64,000 nucleotides of DNA from Nitzschia sp. DOCU1 (Eukaryota; Bacillariophyta; Bacillariophyceae; Bacillariales; Bacillariaceae), in contig OX595986.1 in the NCBI GenBank assembly GCA_951394045.1, positions 5,168,015 through 5,232,014 of the forward strand, written 5' to 3'. A model generated the notes under the pieces. The model worked only from the letters and a program-made list of their open reading frames with translations. It ran no database searches and was not told the origin of the DNA. A program made the position numbers and the translations under genes. This document shows, piece by piece, positions 42,201 through 59,195 of this stretch. Positions within the stretch are counted from its first letter, which is position 1. Every line of letters begins with the position of its first letter.

Positions 42201-45200
42201 TTGTTCTTCCTGGTCACGACGAGTCTTCATCTCATTCGACGGTGCATACAAATGTCTTCGTGATTCGTTGAGTCCCGTGGTCTCGTCCTTGCTCGAGAAT
42301 TCAGGGAGTCCGTATACGGTTGTGGACAGCGGATCACAACCGTAGCAGACCACAGCGACTTCGATCTTAAGAGGTAGGCTGGCTCCGCCCGCCCTCAAGT
42401 CACCGACTTCGACAACTTTGGCAGATGTCATCTCCAGGTTGAAGGGATCACACACTGTACGGCGAAGGTTGTTGTAGGCACCGACATACGCGAATCCGAT
42501 GGCGTTTCTATTGTCGGTGGATAACTCGGGAGCGGCCCCACAGGTAACCTGTAGCTCCAGGGTGACGTTTTTCTTGAATGCTGAGCTGACATTGCTGCAA
42601 GGGTAGCGATAGGTGTCAATGTCGACAAAACTTGCATTTTCCACGACAGTACCATTATCCGGGTTCACTACTTGCTGGAACGAACTTGGAAATGCACTTG
42701 GAAAAGCGGATGGCGAAGCACTGGGAGAGCTGGTGGCTCCACCAGTTTCGATTTCGTAAATACCCCCGCTTCTCTCTGCAATACTAGCAGCTGCAGCGCC
42801 TAGATCGCCGCCTCCACCAGCTACAATTGCATTTAGATTGGTAGCGTAAATGTTGCCGGAGACCGTCATGGATGCCACGATCATGTGAAAGTCTTGCCTA
42901 AGTTCCCGTGAAGTGTCGTCATGTGGCGATTTTCCACCGTCACTCATGCCGCCCCTCAACAGTTCACGACGGCGTCGGCAACCATCAAGAGCGGACTGAT
43001 CGATGATAACATTGGAGACTTGCAAGTATTCTGGCTGGCATGGAAAGCGCTCCAGTTGCATGTTCGAATTGAAAGCATCGGTAAAGTAAGTAGCGATTCG
43101 CTGCAAATCCGCCGCGTTCAAACACCCATCATCAGAACGACGAGCATAAAACGTTAAGGAAACGGTGGTCGAGGGGCCTGTTGGAACTAGGGGACAAGGA
43201 ACCTCAACTTGAACTGGCAAGCCGCAAATGGAAGGATGCGATGCCCAAGGCAATACATCTGGAATCAATGCTTCCAATCCAGCCCGTACCGCCCCCAGGC
43301 TGGGAGCACTTCTCTGGGAAATCGACGTGCTGTCGCATATACATGTGGATCCGGCATCTTGAAGTCGGCGATGCTGCTTGGATGGCTGTGATGAGGGGTG
43401 CCTCCTGATTTCGGCTAGGTTGCGAGTTATCGTGCTGTCACCGAATATCGGGATCGGCGTTCCAAGGGCCTGGCAACCCCGACAGAGACCAGCAACGCTG
43501 AACGTGGCACGGAAGTTCAAGCACCCTTGCATACTTTGCAAGTCTCGGTTGTGCCGCTGCGCAGGTACGGTCGAACGCTGCAAACTTCCGGCGACGTACG
43601 TCAAAGAGATGGAATTACGAAAGTACTCGTCACAGAATTCTTCTACCAACCCATTGTATATACTTGCAATGGCATCGCCCAGGCCTTGAATATCGTTTGG
43701 ATTGTTCATAACCCACTCGAATGCCGAGAATGCAAAACTGATAGTCGTCGAGAACGGTGTTTGATCGACACAATCGACTCTCGTGAGACCGGTTACTGCT
43801 CCTGTGACAGTGGTCATGTTGCTGATCATGGCTACCTCCTCTTGGATGATTTCAAGGAATGAGACCTGCTCAAAATCGGTCACAATCTGAACCGATCCGA
43901 TCGGGCAGAAGCAATCGGATTCTGGTTCCTCCCCTACTATGTCTACCAAGAACCGAAACTCGTTCAAGGAAGTTACATCGGGCTCTTCACTGGTGAGCTG
44001 CTCGATTCGTCTGCGAGCATCCGCTGCATTGTTGAAAATGAGCTCCGATGGGCACCCGTTGCACACCCCAAATGCATCAAGTAGGTAAAGACCTGTTTCC
44101 TCCACAACTTGAATCGTTGGGGCCGCAGTAGGAGAGTCGCTTGAGTTGGCCCCAGACGCTGACGACCAGGAGAATGCGAACGTCGAGTCTGTTGTGGGAG
44201 CTACCGATGGCAGGTCTTGGAGTTGCCGTCTTGCCGTCTCGTTGGCGGTCCTGTCCACACTGTTGTAGACAAAGTCGAGATATACCTCTGTTTCTGTTAC
44301 AAGGCCAAACAAAGCGTTACACACCGTGGCATTGCCTCCACCAATCAACCTGTCCAGCGCATTGTTGTACGCTTGTTCTAAAATCTTCGCCGTCTCGAGG
44401 GGATCGAGGGTACCATTGGTGCCTTGGACTTCGAGCAATGCACTGGCTGTGAAGCTCGTCCCGAAGTCGCAAGATGTGGTATTGCCAATGCATGGCAGGA
44501 GAAGATCATCTTGTTTGACGAAGGATAAATCAAGAGCGTTGGTTACATCAGCTTCCAAAGGAGGACGTCGTGGCAGTGTTGAATTGCAGGTGCACGTCCC
44601 GCCTTGTTCTTCCTGGTCACGACGAGTCTTCATCTCATTCGACGGTGCATACAAATGTCTTCGTGATTCGTTGAGTCCCGTGGTCTCGTCCTTGCTCGAG
44701 AATTCAGGGAGTCCGTATACGGTTGTGGACAGCGGATCACAACCGTAGCAGACCACAGCGACTTCGATCTTAAGAGGTAGGCTGGCTCCGCCCGCCCTCA
44801 AGTCACCGACTTCGACAACTTTGGCAGATGTCATCTCCAGGTTGAAGGGATCACACACTGTACGGCGAAGGTTGTTGTAGGCACCGACATACGCGAATCC
44901 GATGGCGTTTCTATTGTCGGTGGATAACTCGGGAGCGGCCCCACAGGTAACCTGTAGCTCCAGGGTGACGTTTTTCTTGAATGCTGAGCTGACATTGCTG
45001 CAAGGGTAGCGATAGGTGTCAATGTCGACAAAACTTGCATTTTCCACGACAGTACCATTATCCGGGTTCACTACTTGCTGGAACGAACTTGGAAATGCAC
45101 TTGGAAAAGCGGATGGCGAAGCACTGGGAGAGCTGGTGGCTCCACCAGTTTCGATTTCGTAAATACCCCCGCTTCTCTCTGCAATACTAGCAGCTGCAGC

Positions 45201-48200
45201 GCCTAGATCGCCGCCTCCACCAGCTACAATTGCATTTAGATTGGTAGCGTAAATGTTGCCGGAGACCGTCATGGATGCCACGATCATGTGAAAGTCTTGC
45301 CTAAGTTCCCGTGAAGTGTCGTCATGTGGCGATTTTCCACCGTCACTCATGCCGCCCCTCAACAGTTCACGACGGCGTCGGCAACCATCAAGAGCGGACT
45401 GATCGATGATAACATTGGAGACTTGCAAGTATTCTGGCTGGCATGGAAAGCGCTCCAGTTGCATGTTCGAATTGAAAGCATCGGTAAAGTAAGTAGCGAT
45501 TCGCTGCAAATCCGCCGCGTTCAAACACCCATCATCAGAACGACGAGCATAAAACGTTAAGGAAACGGTGGTCGAGGGGCCTGTTGGAACTAGGGGACAA
45601 GGAACCTCAACTTGAACTGGCAAGCCGCAAATGGAAGGATGCGATGCCCAAGGCAATACATCTGGAATCAATGCTTCCAATCCAGCCCGTACCGCCCCCA
45701 GGCTGGGAGCACTTCTCTGGGAAATCGACGTGCTGTCGCATATACATGTGGATCCGGCATCTTGAAGTCGGCGATGCTGCTTGGATGGCTGTGATGAGGA
45801 GTGCCTCCTGATTTCGGCTAGGTTGCGAGTTATCGTGCTGTCACCGAATATCGGGATCGGCGTTCCAAGGGCCTGGCAACCCCGACAGAGACCAGCAACG
45901 CTGAACGTGGCACGGAAGTTCAAGCACCCTTGCATACTTTGCAAGTCTCGGTTGTGCCGCTGCGCAGGTACGGTCGAACGCTGCAAACTTCCGGCGACGT
46001 ACGTCAAAGAGATGGAATTACGAAAGTACTCGTCACAGAATTCTTCTACCAACCCATTGTATATACTTGCAATGGCATCGCCCAGGCCTTGAATATCGTT
46101 TGGATTGTTCATAACCCACTCGAATGCCGAGAATGCAAAACTGATAGTCGTCGAGAACGGTGTTTGATCGACACAATCGACTCTCGTGAGACCGGTTACT
46201 GCTCCTGTGACAGTGGTCATGTTGCTGATCATGGCTACCTCCTCTTGGATGATTTCAAGGAATGAGACCTGCTCAAAATCGGTCACAATCTGAACCGATC
46301 CGATCGGGCAGAAGCAATCGGATTCTGGTTCCTCCCCTACTATGTCTACCAAGAACCGAAACTCGTTCAAGGAAGTTACATCGGGCTCTTCACTGGTGAG
46401 CTGCTCGATTCGTCTGCGAGCATCCGCTGCATTGTTGAAAATGAGCTCCGATGGGCACCCGTTGCACACCCCAAATGCATCAAGTAGGTAAAGACCTGTT
46501 TCCTCCACAACTTGAATCGTTGGGGCCGCAGTAGGAGAGTCGCTTGAGTTGGCCCCAGACGCTGACGACCAGGAGAATGCGAACGTCGAGTCTGTTGTGG
46601 GAGCTATCGATGGCAGGTCTTGGAGTTGCCGTCTTGCCGTCTCGTTGGCGGTCCTGTCCACACTGTTGTAGACAAAGTCGAGATATACCTCTGTTTCTGT
46701 TACAAGGCCAAACAAAGCGTTACACACCGTGGCATTGCCTCCACCAATCAACCTGTCCAGCGCATTGTTGTACGCTTGTTCTAAAATCTTCGCCGTCTCG
46801 AGGGGATCGAGGGTACCATTGGTGCCTTGGACTTCGAGCAATGCACTGGCTGTGAAGCTCGTCCCGAAGTCGCAAGATGTGGTATTGCCAATGCATGGCA
46901 GGAGAAGATCATCTTGTTTGACGAAGGATAAATCAAGAGCGTTGGTTACATCAGCTTCCAAAGGAGGACGTCGTGGCAGTGTTGAATTGCAGGTGCACGT
47001 CCCGCCTTGTTCTTCCTGGTCACGACGAGTCTTCATCTCATTCGACGGTGCATACAAATGTCTTCGTGATTCGTTGAGTCCCGTGGTCTCGTCCTTGCTC
47101 GAGAATTCAGGGAGTCCGTATACGGTTGTGGACAGCGGATCACAACCGTAGCAGACCACAGCGACTTCGATCTTAAGAGGTAGGCTGGTTCCGCCCGCCC
47201 TCAAGTCACCGACTTCGACAACTTTGGCAGATGTCATCTCCAGGTTGAAGGGATCACACACTGTACGGCGAAGGTTGTTGTAGGCACCGACATACGCGAA
47301 TCCGATGGCGTTTCTATTGTCGGTGGATAACTCGGGAGCGGCCCCACAGGTAACCTGTAGCTCCAGGGTGACGTTTTTCTTGAATGCTGAGCTGACATTG
47401 CTGCAAGGGTAGCGATAGGTGTCAATGTCGACAAAACTTGCATTTTCCACGACAGTACCATTATCCGGGTTCACCACTTGCTGAGTGTCAAAGTCGATCT
47501 GTTTTTCTTCGAGATCTCTACTCGTGTCATCAAAGGAACCAGTATCGTCGTTCTGCTCTCTTTGAATCATGTCCGCTTCTTCGTCCACATTCGTTTGTGG
47601 GTCGAGCATGCTGGCTGGTGGGTTCTCGCTGGTTGTTTTGCTGTTGGCACCAGCATAAAGTGACACGATGGGAAGTTTCTCATTCTTTCCCCCTCTAGAG
47701 AGCTCCTGTTGCTTATCTTCGTTGATCGTATCCTTCATCTTCCGCCCGTCTGCGACGCTACCCGTCGAAACAACGGCGCTAGAAACAGAAGTGGCGAAAC
47801 CCCCAGCATCATTATGATAGTATTCGATCTCGTTCTCGGAGAAAGACGGTTGTGCATTATGGCTCAAAGACAAAGGCTCCAAATTGTAAGGGTCGGCAGC
47901 AACCACGACAACTGCGCAAATTGTAAATACTGCCAATAGGCTCAGTACTACCAGGTTCTTCTTGGTAGTTGCGAATCCTCTTTGGGGGGTGACAAGAAAG
48001 CCAGTCTCCTGTTGCTGGAACCAGAATCTACCAGTGCATCTTTTGCGGCCTTAACAAAGAAATAAAGAGACGTACGGAGAGACGGCAGCAGGAGTTAGAA
48101 AAGAAATGGTCAGTGCTGGCGGCGGAGGACATGCATTTTTGTTGAGCGACTATAAAGAACGACCGCGAAATTGTAGCTTTTCAAAGAATAAAGATGAGAG

Positions 48201-48382
48201 CCGATCAGCAGAAGCTTCATACACGTACCTGATTCTTCATTCACGTCGTCACTACCTCTTTTGGCAGCTTGAGTAATCGCCGCGACGACGGCGCGTTGTC
48301 GGGCGGAAAGCTGTAGGCTCGAAGAAGAATCAGCCTTCTTCTTCGACAAAGAGCGTTTCGAATCACCGCTGCTGACCATCAT
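39204..48382 (-). CDS. Giant membrane-anchored, Cys-rich surface protein with three 801-residue repeats (about 3000 residues)
   Basis: The long frame (to 48049) has no ATG. A 5' exon at 48382-48229 supplies it: GAATCAG|GTACGTG spliced to TTGTTAAG|GCCGC (intron 48228-48050, 179 bp, phase 1), giving about 2999 residues. The N-terminus is a basic, Ser-rich tail (KRSLSKKKADSSSS) followed by one hydrophobic segment (LVVLSLLAVFTICAVVVVAA, about residues 80-105), so a signal anchor or uncleaved signal. Three Cys-rich units start with QQVVNPDNGTVVENAS and are joined by SPSASPSAFPSAFP linkers. The third unit diverges in its last about 170 residues. A Pro/Ser stalk and about 10-11 short units of the form SCxGxxAC complete the C-terminus (about the last 320 residues), suggestive of a beta-solenoid. 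I infer a secreted or cell-surface protein, possibly wall-associated or adhesive; no enzymatic motif seen. Confidence 0.8.
40275..42677 (-). repeat. 2403-bp coding repeat, unit 3 (diverged end)
   Basis: The unit start is nearly identical to the other two until about 40796. Beyond that it is a clearly diverged version (VPCPTIPIGPSTT against VPCPLVPTGPSTT), merging into an expanded Pro/Ser stalk. The sharp boundary marks where recent duplication or conversion stopped. The lower coordinate is approximate. Confidence 0.85.
42678..45080 (-). repeat. 2403-bp coding repeat, unit 2
   Basis: Second unit, exactly 2403 bp from the first and third starts. It ends in a Pro/Ser linker (SAFPSAFPSSF) that is absent before unit 1. 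Confidence 0.95.
45081..47483 (-). repeat. 2403-bp coding repeat, unit 1
   Basis: First 801-codon unit, beginning at the QQVVNPDNG segment. It differs from unit 2 by only a handful of bases (for example GGTSLPL for GGASLPL, LPSIAPT for LPSVAPT, RRHSSSQ for RRHPSSQ). Confidence 0.95.
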
Positions 48383-48720
48383 GGAATCCGTCTTTTCTTT
48401 CGGGTGGCTCCTGCTTTAAGAAATGAGATCGAAACCAATCCAGATGCAGGCAGGAAGCAAGTGGGTTCGCACGTCTACTAGTAGTAGCGAAGTGGACGTA
48501 ATCGACCACGACCGGCGTTCGCATTTCCAGCTTGCATGCCATATGCTTGTGTGCACTCTCAAAAACCGAATTTCGCCGTCGGGGCAATAGAGAGATTTCA
48601 TCGACCCGACGTTCGCATTTACAGTCTCTCTCTCTCCTCAGTTTTGCGAAGCAGTACATTTTTCTACACGATCCTACACAAAAATCGCCCTGTAGAAAAC
48701 TGTCTTAACGCCAATTACTT
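48383..48720. other. upstream region of the surface-protein gene
   Basis: About 340 bp upstream of the exon-1 ATG. It has a TCTCTCTCTC tract (48623-48636) and no gene that I can support. Confidence 0.4.
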
Positions 48721-48769
48721 ATCAGGTCCATACGGACCACATAAATTATGAGGTCCGTATGGACCTGAT
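48721..48769. repeat. 49-bp near-perfect palindrome (18-bp arms)
   Basis: Arms 48721-48738 (ATCAGGTCCATACGGACC) and 48752-48769 are perfect reverse complements, and the 13-base centre is itself almost palindromic. It could form a long cruciform or hairpin or be the remnant of a small inverted-repeat element. Confidence 0.9.
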
Positions 48770-49289
48770 ACCTTTGGGGCCACTTTTCACCCTCTTAACT
48801 CAACCCCCTCACCCAAATCTGTACACCGTTGGAAAGAGCGTGAGATTTCGTACCGGAAAGGTCATGGTATCACTTTCGTCATCGGCAGTAATGCCCTCCA
48901 TCTGCACCTCTGAAAGTCGGCACTTCAGCACAAAAAAATGCACACCCTCCAAATCAACCATGACAGCCCCCCCCCCCACGTCTCCCATGGACGTTAAAGA
49001 TTCCCTCTGGACCACCCCCCTTCTCCCTGAGATAGTAAGGGAGACTGCCAACACTGTGGCTGGTGGGAACCTAATCAAGAAATTGTACAAATGGGCCTTT
49101 TTTGCAGAGCTGGATCACATGATTTTGCAGCAGCACCCGCAGTTGAACTGGCTTTTTCAACCGTTCCAGACGAGATTGGGGAATGAGCCTACATGGAACA
49201 ACATTATGGCTTCTACCATGGAATCAGTGAGGATTTCTCTGGACTCTCAGGATGAAACTGTTGAAAACGACAATACACCAGCACAGTGA
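48759..49289 (+). CDS. Hypothetical protein, 176 residues
   Basis: ORF of 176 residues. Its first ATG lies inside the right arm of the palindrome; later ATGs (for example before VSLSSSAVMPS) are also possible. The second half (PEIVRETANTVAGG ... WAFFAELDHMILQQHPQLNWLFQPF) has the hydrophobic/polar pattern of a helical protein, the first half does not. I recognise no family, and no signal peptide or membrane segment is evident. It could be a gene fragment within repeat-rich DNA. Confidence 0.3.
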   Translation: MDLIPLGPLFTLLTQPPHPNLYTVGKSVRFRTGKVMVSLSSSAVMPSICTSESRHFSTKKCTPSKSTMTAPPPTSPMDVKDSLWTTPLLPEIVRETANTVAGGNLIKKLYKWAFFAELDHMILQQHPQLNWLFQPFQTRLGNEPTWNNIMASTMESVRISLDSQDETVENDNTPAQ

Positions 49290-50629
49290 TGATGAGTGCC
49301 ACATAAACATTGTCGGAAAGAAGGTTAAAAACTACGAAACTACATGGTCTCCCAAGGGAGACTGCTGCTAGCAATGACTTGCTTTGAAGATACTCTATAA
49401 ATTAATGCTTTATTGTCTACATTTCAGCTCTTCTCCATAGAAGTTATAGGTGGAAAGGTAGTAATTGTTTTGTTGTTGTTGTCGCTCATCATGGTTGCAA
49501 AGGTCGGAAGCACGAGAATTCTGAGTTCGGGGCATATCTGGCTACGGGCGGGATAAGGCAGGATAAGATTATGTGGTCTTTTTAAAAGACCTAAGGTGAG
49601 TGGTTAAATGTCATTAAAAAATCTTAAGAACCATATATAGCATTCAGCAAAATGTCATTTGTACTGAAATGCCTAAAATCCCACGTAATTCGAGCCAGCC
49701 AGGCAGTGACTTTTGGTACCATTTGTCATTTTGTACCAGAAATCTTCGAACCTACGATATTCTACAGGGCTGTCTGCCTTTTGACTGGAAGAGCAAGAGC
49801 ACTGTTTGCCTTCCACCGACACCACAACAAGCATCACATCCTAAAACACAACAACAAACCAATCACGACGCGACGACAACACAAATGCTCACAACAAATC
49901 GTGACGGCATCAACAAACGGCAACAATTGACGGTGGCGACAGCAGCTAACACAGTAATTTATTCTGTTAGTAGTCGCTAGCTACTGTGACCATTGAGCAA
50001 TCGATTGCCTCGTCGACCGGAGCCGCAACAACAAACGACGACAATAAACGACGACGATTGACAACAAACGACAACCAGCATGATGGGAGGTGGCGGCGGC
50101 GGCGATGACCAAAGTAGCTACAGTGGCGGTAGTAGTTTTTTTTTTATTCATCTAACAGGCGAAGAGAGAAGACTCTGGTCGATGCAAGAGCACCGTTTGC
50201 AGTCCAGAAATCGCACCGCCATGGTCGGTCGTTCGAAAAACAAAAGAGCAGTCGGTGGGAGCAACGGTGCAACAATTTGTCACGAATTTAAGCCTATAGA
50301 ACTTAATGCTATATAGATGACAATTTATACATTTACATATACTTTAGATAGATGACTCTTGGCACGAGAACCATGTGCTTTGTTATATGAGGCGCATGAC
50401 ATTTACTTAGAGAAATCGTTTTAGTATCGGCCCAACGGAAGGCATGTACGGGCCGGCTCGTTCTCCCGCCAAGCACGCCAGCCGAGACTGCGCGACGCAC
50501 GGACTGCCAGTGTCGGCTACAGTATTCATGTTCCAAGCTAGTAGTCTTTGTTGTTCGTAGTCCTGATGCATCCTACATCTTTTTTCCGTTCATGATACTG
50601 TTAATCATTCCTGTGTAGCTACAGCCGCC
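49290..50629. other. long non-coding stretch
   Basis: About 1.3 kb. It contains CAACAA/ACGACGACAA-rich low complexity (49820-50080), a GGC run (50092-50105) and a T run (50136-50147). A 103-codon ORF at 49669-49980 (Gln/Thr-rich) is open but has no recognisable domain. Nothing else is seen. Confidence 0.4.
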
Positions 50630-51887
50630 AGCTCGATTTTGTACCATGGTTCCCATGTGCTACTCTCTAGTAGTAGTGCAGTCTATGACTACAGTAGTAG
50701 CTAGTAATACTGTTTGTGCACATTCGGCCAGCACTTAGACAACATACAAGCTACATCGCAACCATACTACCCCGACGTTGTCACCGCTCATTAGCTAGCT
50801 GCAACGTTGAAAGAATAAATGAAATCCGACTAGTTTTGCTTCAGTTATCATCATTTTTGTCGGCAACCAGCACATTCTAGTGTAGCTCGCGCTGTTCATG
50901 CATGTTCAGCCAGCAAGTAACCTCCCTTCAAACTACATCAAAACTACACTGCGCCGACGTTGTTACCGAGGCTTTGCTAGGTGTAGTGGAGAAAGAACAA
51001 ATGGAATCCGACTAGTTTTGGCTGAGTTACCATAAATTTTGTTTGCCACCAGTGCGTTTTAGTGTCGCTCGTGCTGTTCATGCACGTTCAGCTAGCAACC
51101 AAGTGGGCAACAGCAGATGTCGCTACTAGACCTTTTCAATGTCACTCCCCATACTATACTAGCAATAGTGATTGAAGAATTAATGAATTCGGACCAGTTT
51201 TGGCTGAGTTACCATAAATTTAGTTTGCCACCAGTGCATTTTAGTGTCGCTCGTGCTGTTCATGCACGTTCAGCTAGCAACCAAGTGGGCAACAGCAGAT
51301 GTCGCTACTAGACCTTTTCAATATCACTCCCCATACTATACTAGCAATAGTTATTGAAGAATTAATTGATTCAGACCCGTTTTGGCTGACTTACCATAAA
51401 ATTTGTTTGCCACCAGTGCGTTTTAGTGTCGCTCGTGCTGTTCATGCACGTTCAGCTGGCAACCAAGTGGGCAACAGCAGATGTCGCTAGTAGACCTTTT
51501 CAATGTCACTCCCCATACTATACTAGCAATGGTGAATTAAGAATTAATGGATTCAGACCCGTTTTGGCTGACTTACCATAAATTTTGTTTGCCACCAGTG
51601 CGTTTTAGTGTCGCTCGTGCTGTTTATGCACGTTCGGCTAGCAACCAAGTGGGCAACAGCAGATGTCGCTACTAGACCTTTTCAATGTCGCTTCACATAC
51701 TATACTAGCAGTAGTGAATGAAGAATTAATGAATTCGGACCAGTTTTGGTTGTGCTGTCATAGCTATAGTTGGCCAGCAGTGCGTCCTAGTGCAGCCCAT
51801 GCCGTTTGTGCACGTTCAGCTAGCAACTAAGTCCATAACAACATATGTCGCTACTAGACCTTTTCAATGTCGCTCCACATACTATAC
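50630..51887. repeat. 182-bp satellite array (left of the inserted retroelement)
   Basis: Tandem units with the landmark ATGTCGCTACTAGACC at 51117, 51299, 51481, 51663 and 51845, exactly 182 bp apart. Units become progressively more diverged toward 50630. The last unit is interrupted at 51887 by the Ty3 element and resumes after it. Confidence 0.9.
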
Positions 51888-56994
<5,107 letters not shown>

Positions 56995-57019
56995 CCTTCA
57001 AACGGGAGTTTTAAAACTG

Positions 57020-57637
57020 TGCCCTATCCCGGGGGTGACGAAATAAAAGTAGAAGACAATTGTAATTGTGAGACCTATGTTACATCTATTTGCATTCATT
57101 CCAACAACAAGATTGACGAGACGAAAGATTTTCGTCTTTCAAATATTTGCGACCGATCGTTCATTTTGTGAACGTCTTTCCCCGCGCGTAAATAACGCGC
57201 ATATATTCTATTCATTCGGATATGTCGATTCCTCGTATCGTCGCCTTCTAACTAGGCGTCCCTAGTCCTGGCTAGCTACGACTCCTCGTCGCCCATGGTC
57301 TGAATTATTTCCTTGCTCTAAATACATCTCCTCTATTAGGCGATGCATATTTACTACTTAGATTGTAGGCATGCCGTTGGCAAGGGACTCTATGGGTTAG
57401 TCGAATGTTACTATGCAATATACTACAGAGCGCTTCCATGTGTAACGCTACGACTGCTTTGATCGTTGCGTCGGTGCGCTGTCAGCGACGACGTCACCGT
57501 TTGTTCGTGTCCGTGTCCGTTAGCCGTCTGTACGTTGTCCGTCAGGCGCACGACTCCGTTCGTCTACGACTACTAAGACTACCAGCGTGTAGGACTAATA
57601 TGACTAAACTATTTACGCGTCTCTGTGGGGTATGGCA
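57020..57637 (-). repeat. 5' LTR of the complete Ty3/gypsy element
   Basis: 618 bp. Nearly identical to the 3' LTR (differences seen: GTGCGCTG for GTGCACTG near 57478, GGCGCACG for GGCGGACG near 57548). Followed on the minus strand by a short leader (CAGTTTTAAAACTCCCG) and the gag ATG 25 bp on. Confidence 0.95.
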
Positions 57638-57900
57638 TATACTAGCAATAGTGAATGAAGAATTAATGAATTCGGACCAGTTTTGGTTGTGCTGTCATAG
57701 CTATAGTTGGCCAGCAGTGCGTCCTAGTGCAGCCCATGCCGTTTGTGCACGTTCAGCTAGCAACTAAGTCCATAACAACATATGTCGCTACTAGACCTTT
57801 TCAACGTCGCTCCACATACTATACTAGCAATAGTGAATGAAGAATTAATGAATTCTGAGCACCTTTGGCGGACCTATCATGTTTTTGGTTCGTGACGAGA
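57638..57900. repeat. 182-bp satellite array (right of the inserted retroelement)
   Basis: The array resumes after the insertion (landmark ATGTCGCTACTAGACC at 57782) and decays within one to two units. More distant relatives (GTAAGGAA, GTGTCTAGTC, TCTAGCAATG landmarks) continue to about 58800. Confidence 0.8.
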
Positions 57901-58829
57901 AGGTTCTACTGTACCTAAGGCTGCTCGTGCACGTTCTGCTGGTGAGTACACTTACCACAAAAGTTACCAAAATTGCACCTTGTTGTCATTGTTGGTATTC
58001 CAACCTTCGAAGCAGTGGAGAAATAATGATTAATTCCTGAGTAGTTGTCCTGGAGCCATCGCAGTTCTTGTGAGCTGGAAGTGGATAATAGTATCTCTCT
58101 AGCATGGCTGTTTGCCATTGTTGGGACAGCAAAGTAGGCAACAAACAACTGCAATTGTAACAACAGTACTGCATTGGTGACCAAGAGAGAAGCTAAAGGT
58201 ACATGACAAGGAAGTATTGTAAAATCATCTATTGATTGTGGAGCTCTCGTTGCTATTGGTAGTTATGAGTCCATAGCAATATAGTACAATGTCTTCTTGC
58301 TTGCTCAACATGAATTCAGATGAATGCTCAAAAACAAACAGCATCTTTGACTACTCACATACATTCTAAGAATGTAGAAAAGGGAATTGTTGGATTCTAG
58401 CAAGTATTCCAAGAGGTATGGCCAGTACAGTGTCTAGTCTGTAGTGCAAGTAGTAAGGAAATACGTAGCTATAGCTACCAAATCCTTTGACTCTGTGCCA
58501 ACCACCGTAATCTTCAACTACTACCGCATGTTCTAGCAATGAAAAAAAAAGAATTATTGAATTCTGACAAGTATTCCTACAGCTATGACCATTACAATGT
58601 CTAGTCTGTAGTGGAAGTAGTAAGGAAGTATGTGGCTATAGCTACCAAATCCGTTGCCTATCCACATACCAACATAACCCGTCATTTCTGCTATTGGTAC
58701 TTGGTGTTTGGGTGAAACAATTGTTGAATTTGGGTCAGTAGTCAAAGAGTTATGAAGCGATAGATGTCTAGTGTTGTGGGGCAAGTAGTAAGAAAACTTG
58801 GTGATCTCAGAGCACTAAACGACTGAGGA

Positions 58830-58864
58830 TGACGTCACCAGATTGTGACGTTCATTGATGACGT
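58830..58864. promoter_or_regulatory. Cluster of three TGACGT (CRE-like) sites
   Basis: TGACGTCA at 58830-58837, TGACGT at 58846 and 58859, all within 35 bp. Such sites bind bZIP factors and occur in CO2/cAMP-responsive diatom promoters. No adjacent ORF is convincing, so this may be chance or a relic. Confidence 0.3.
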
Positions 58865-59094
58865 AAGCAAGTCATAAACGTCGAATGGAAGAGACTGAGG
58901 TATCTCACGTAGGTATACAACTTGGTATTCGGACGCATTACAGGCGAAGAGAACACGGAAAACGGGACACGGACAGACTTAACGGACGGACTAATTTGTT
59001 TTCGACGGAGAATCTTAAAGGGCAACGGAGAAACTATTTGACGAACACGGGCGAAGTACAGACGTAGCGGTTAGGGTTAGGGTAATTGGTAATG

Positions 59095-59195
59095 GGTAAA
59101 AGGGAAAAGGAAGAAGGGAAAAGGAAAAAGGAAAAAGGAAAGTAGGAATAGGAATAGGGATAGTGGGGAAAATAGGAATAGGAATAGGACTAGGA
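59095..59195. repeat. Purine-rich microsatellite (GGGAAAAGG / GGAATAGG)
   Basis: Degenerate short-period purine repeat on the plus strand. Preceded at about 59070 by two TTAGGG units. Confidence 0.7.

Noticed and set aside
40730..47700. Plus-strand ORFs recurring every 2403 bp opposite the surface-protein gene
   Set aside because: Identical triplicates of antisense sequence; explained fully by the minus-strand repeats.
49669..49980. 103-codon Gln/Thr-rich ORF
   Set aside because: Second half is CAACAA-type low complexity; no recognisable fold. Mentioned only in the intergenic description.
59068..59082. TTAGGGTTAGGG, a telomere-like motif
   Set aside because: Only two units, inside a purine-rich microsatellite, with genes on both sides; not a telomere end.
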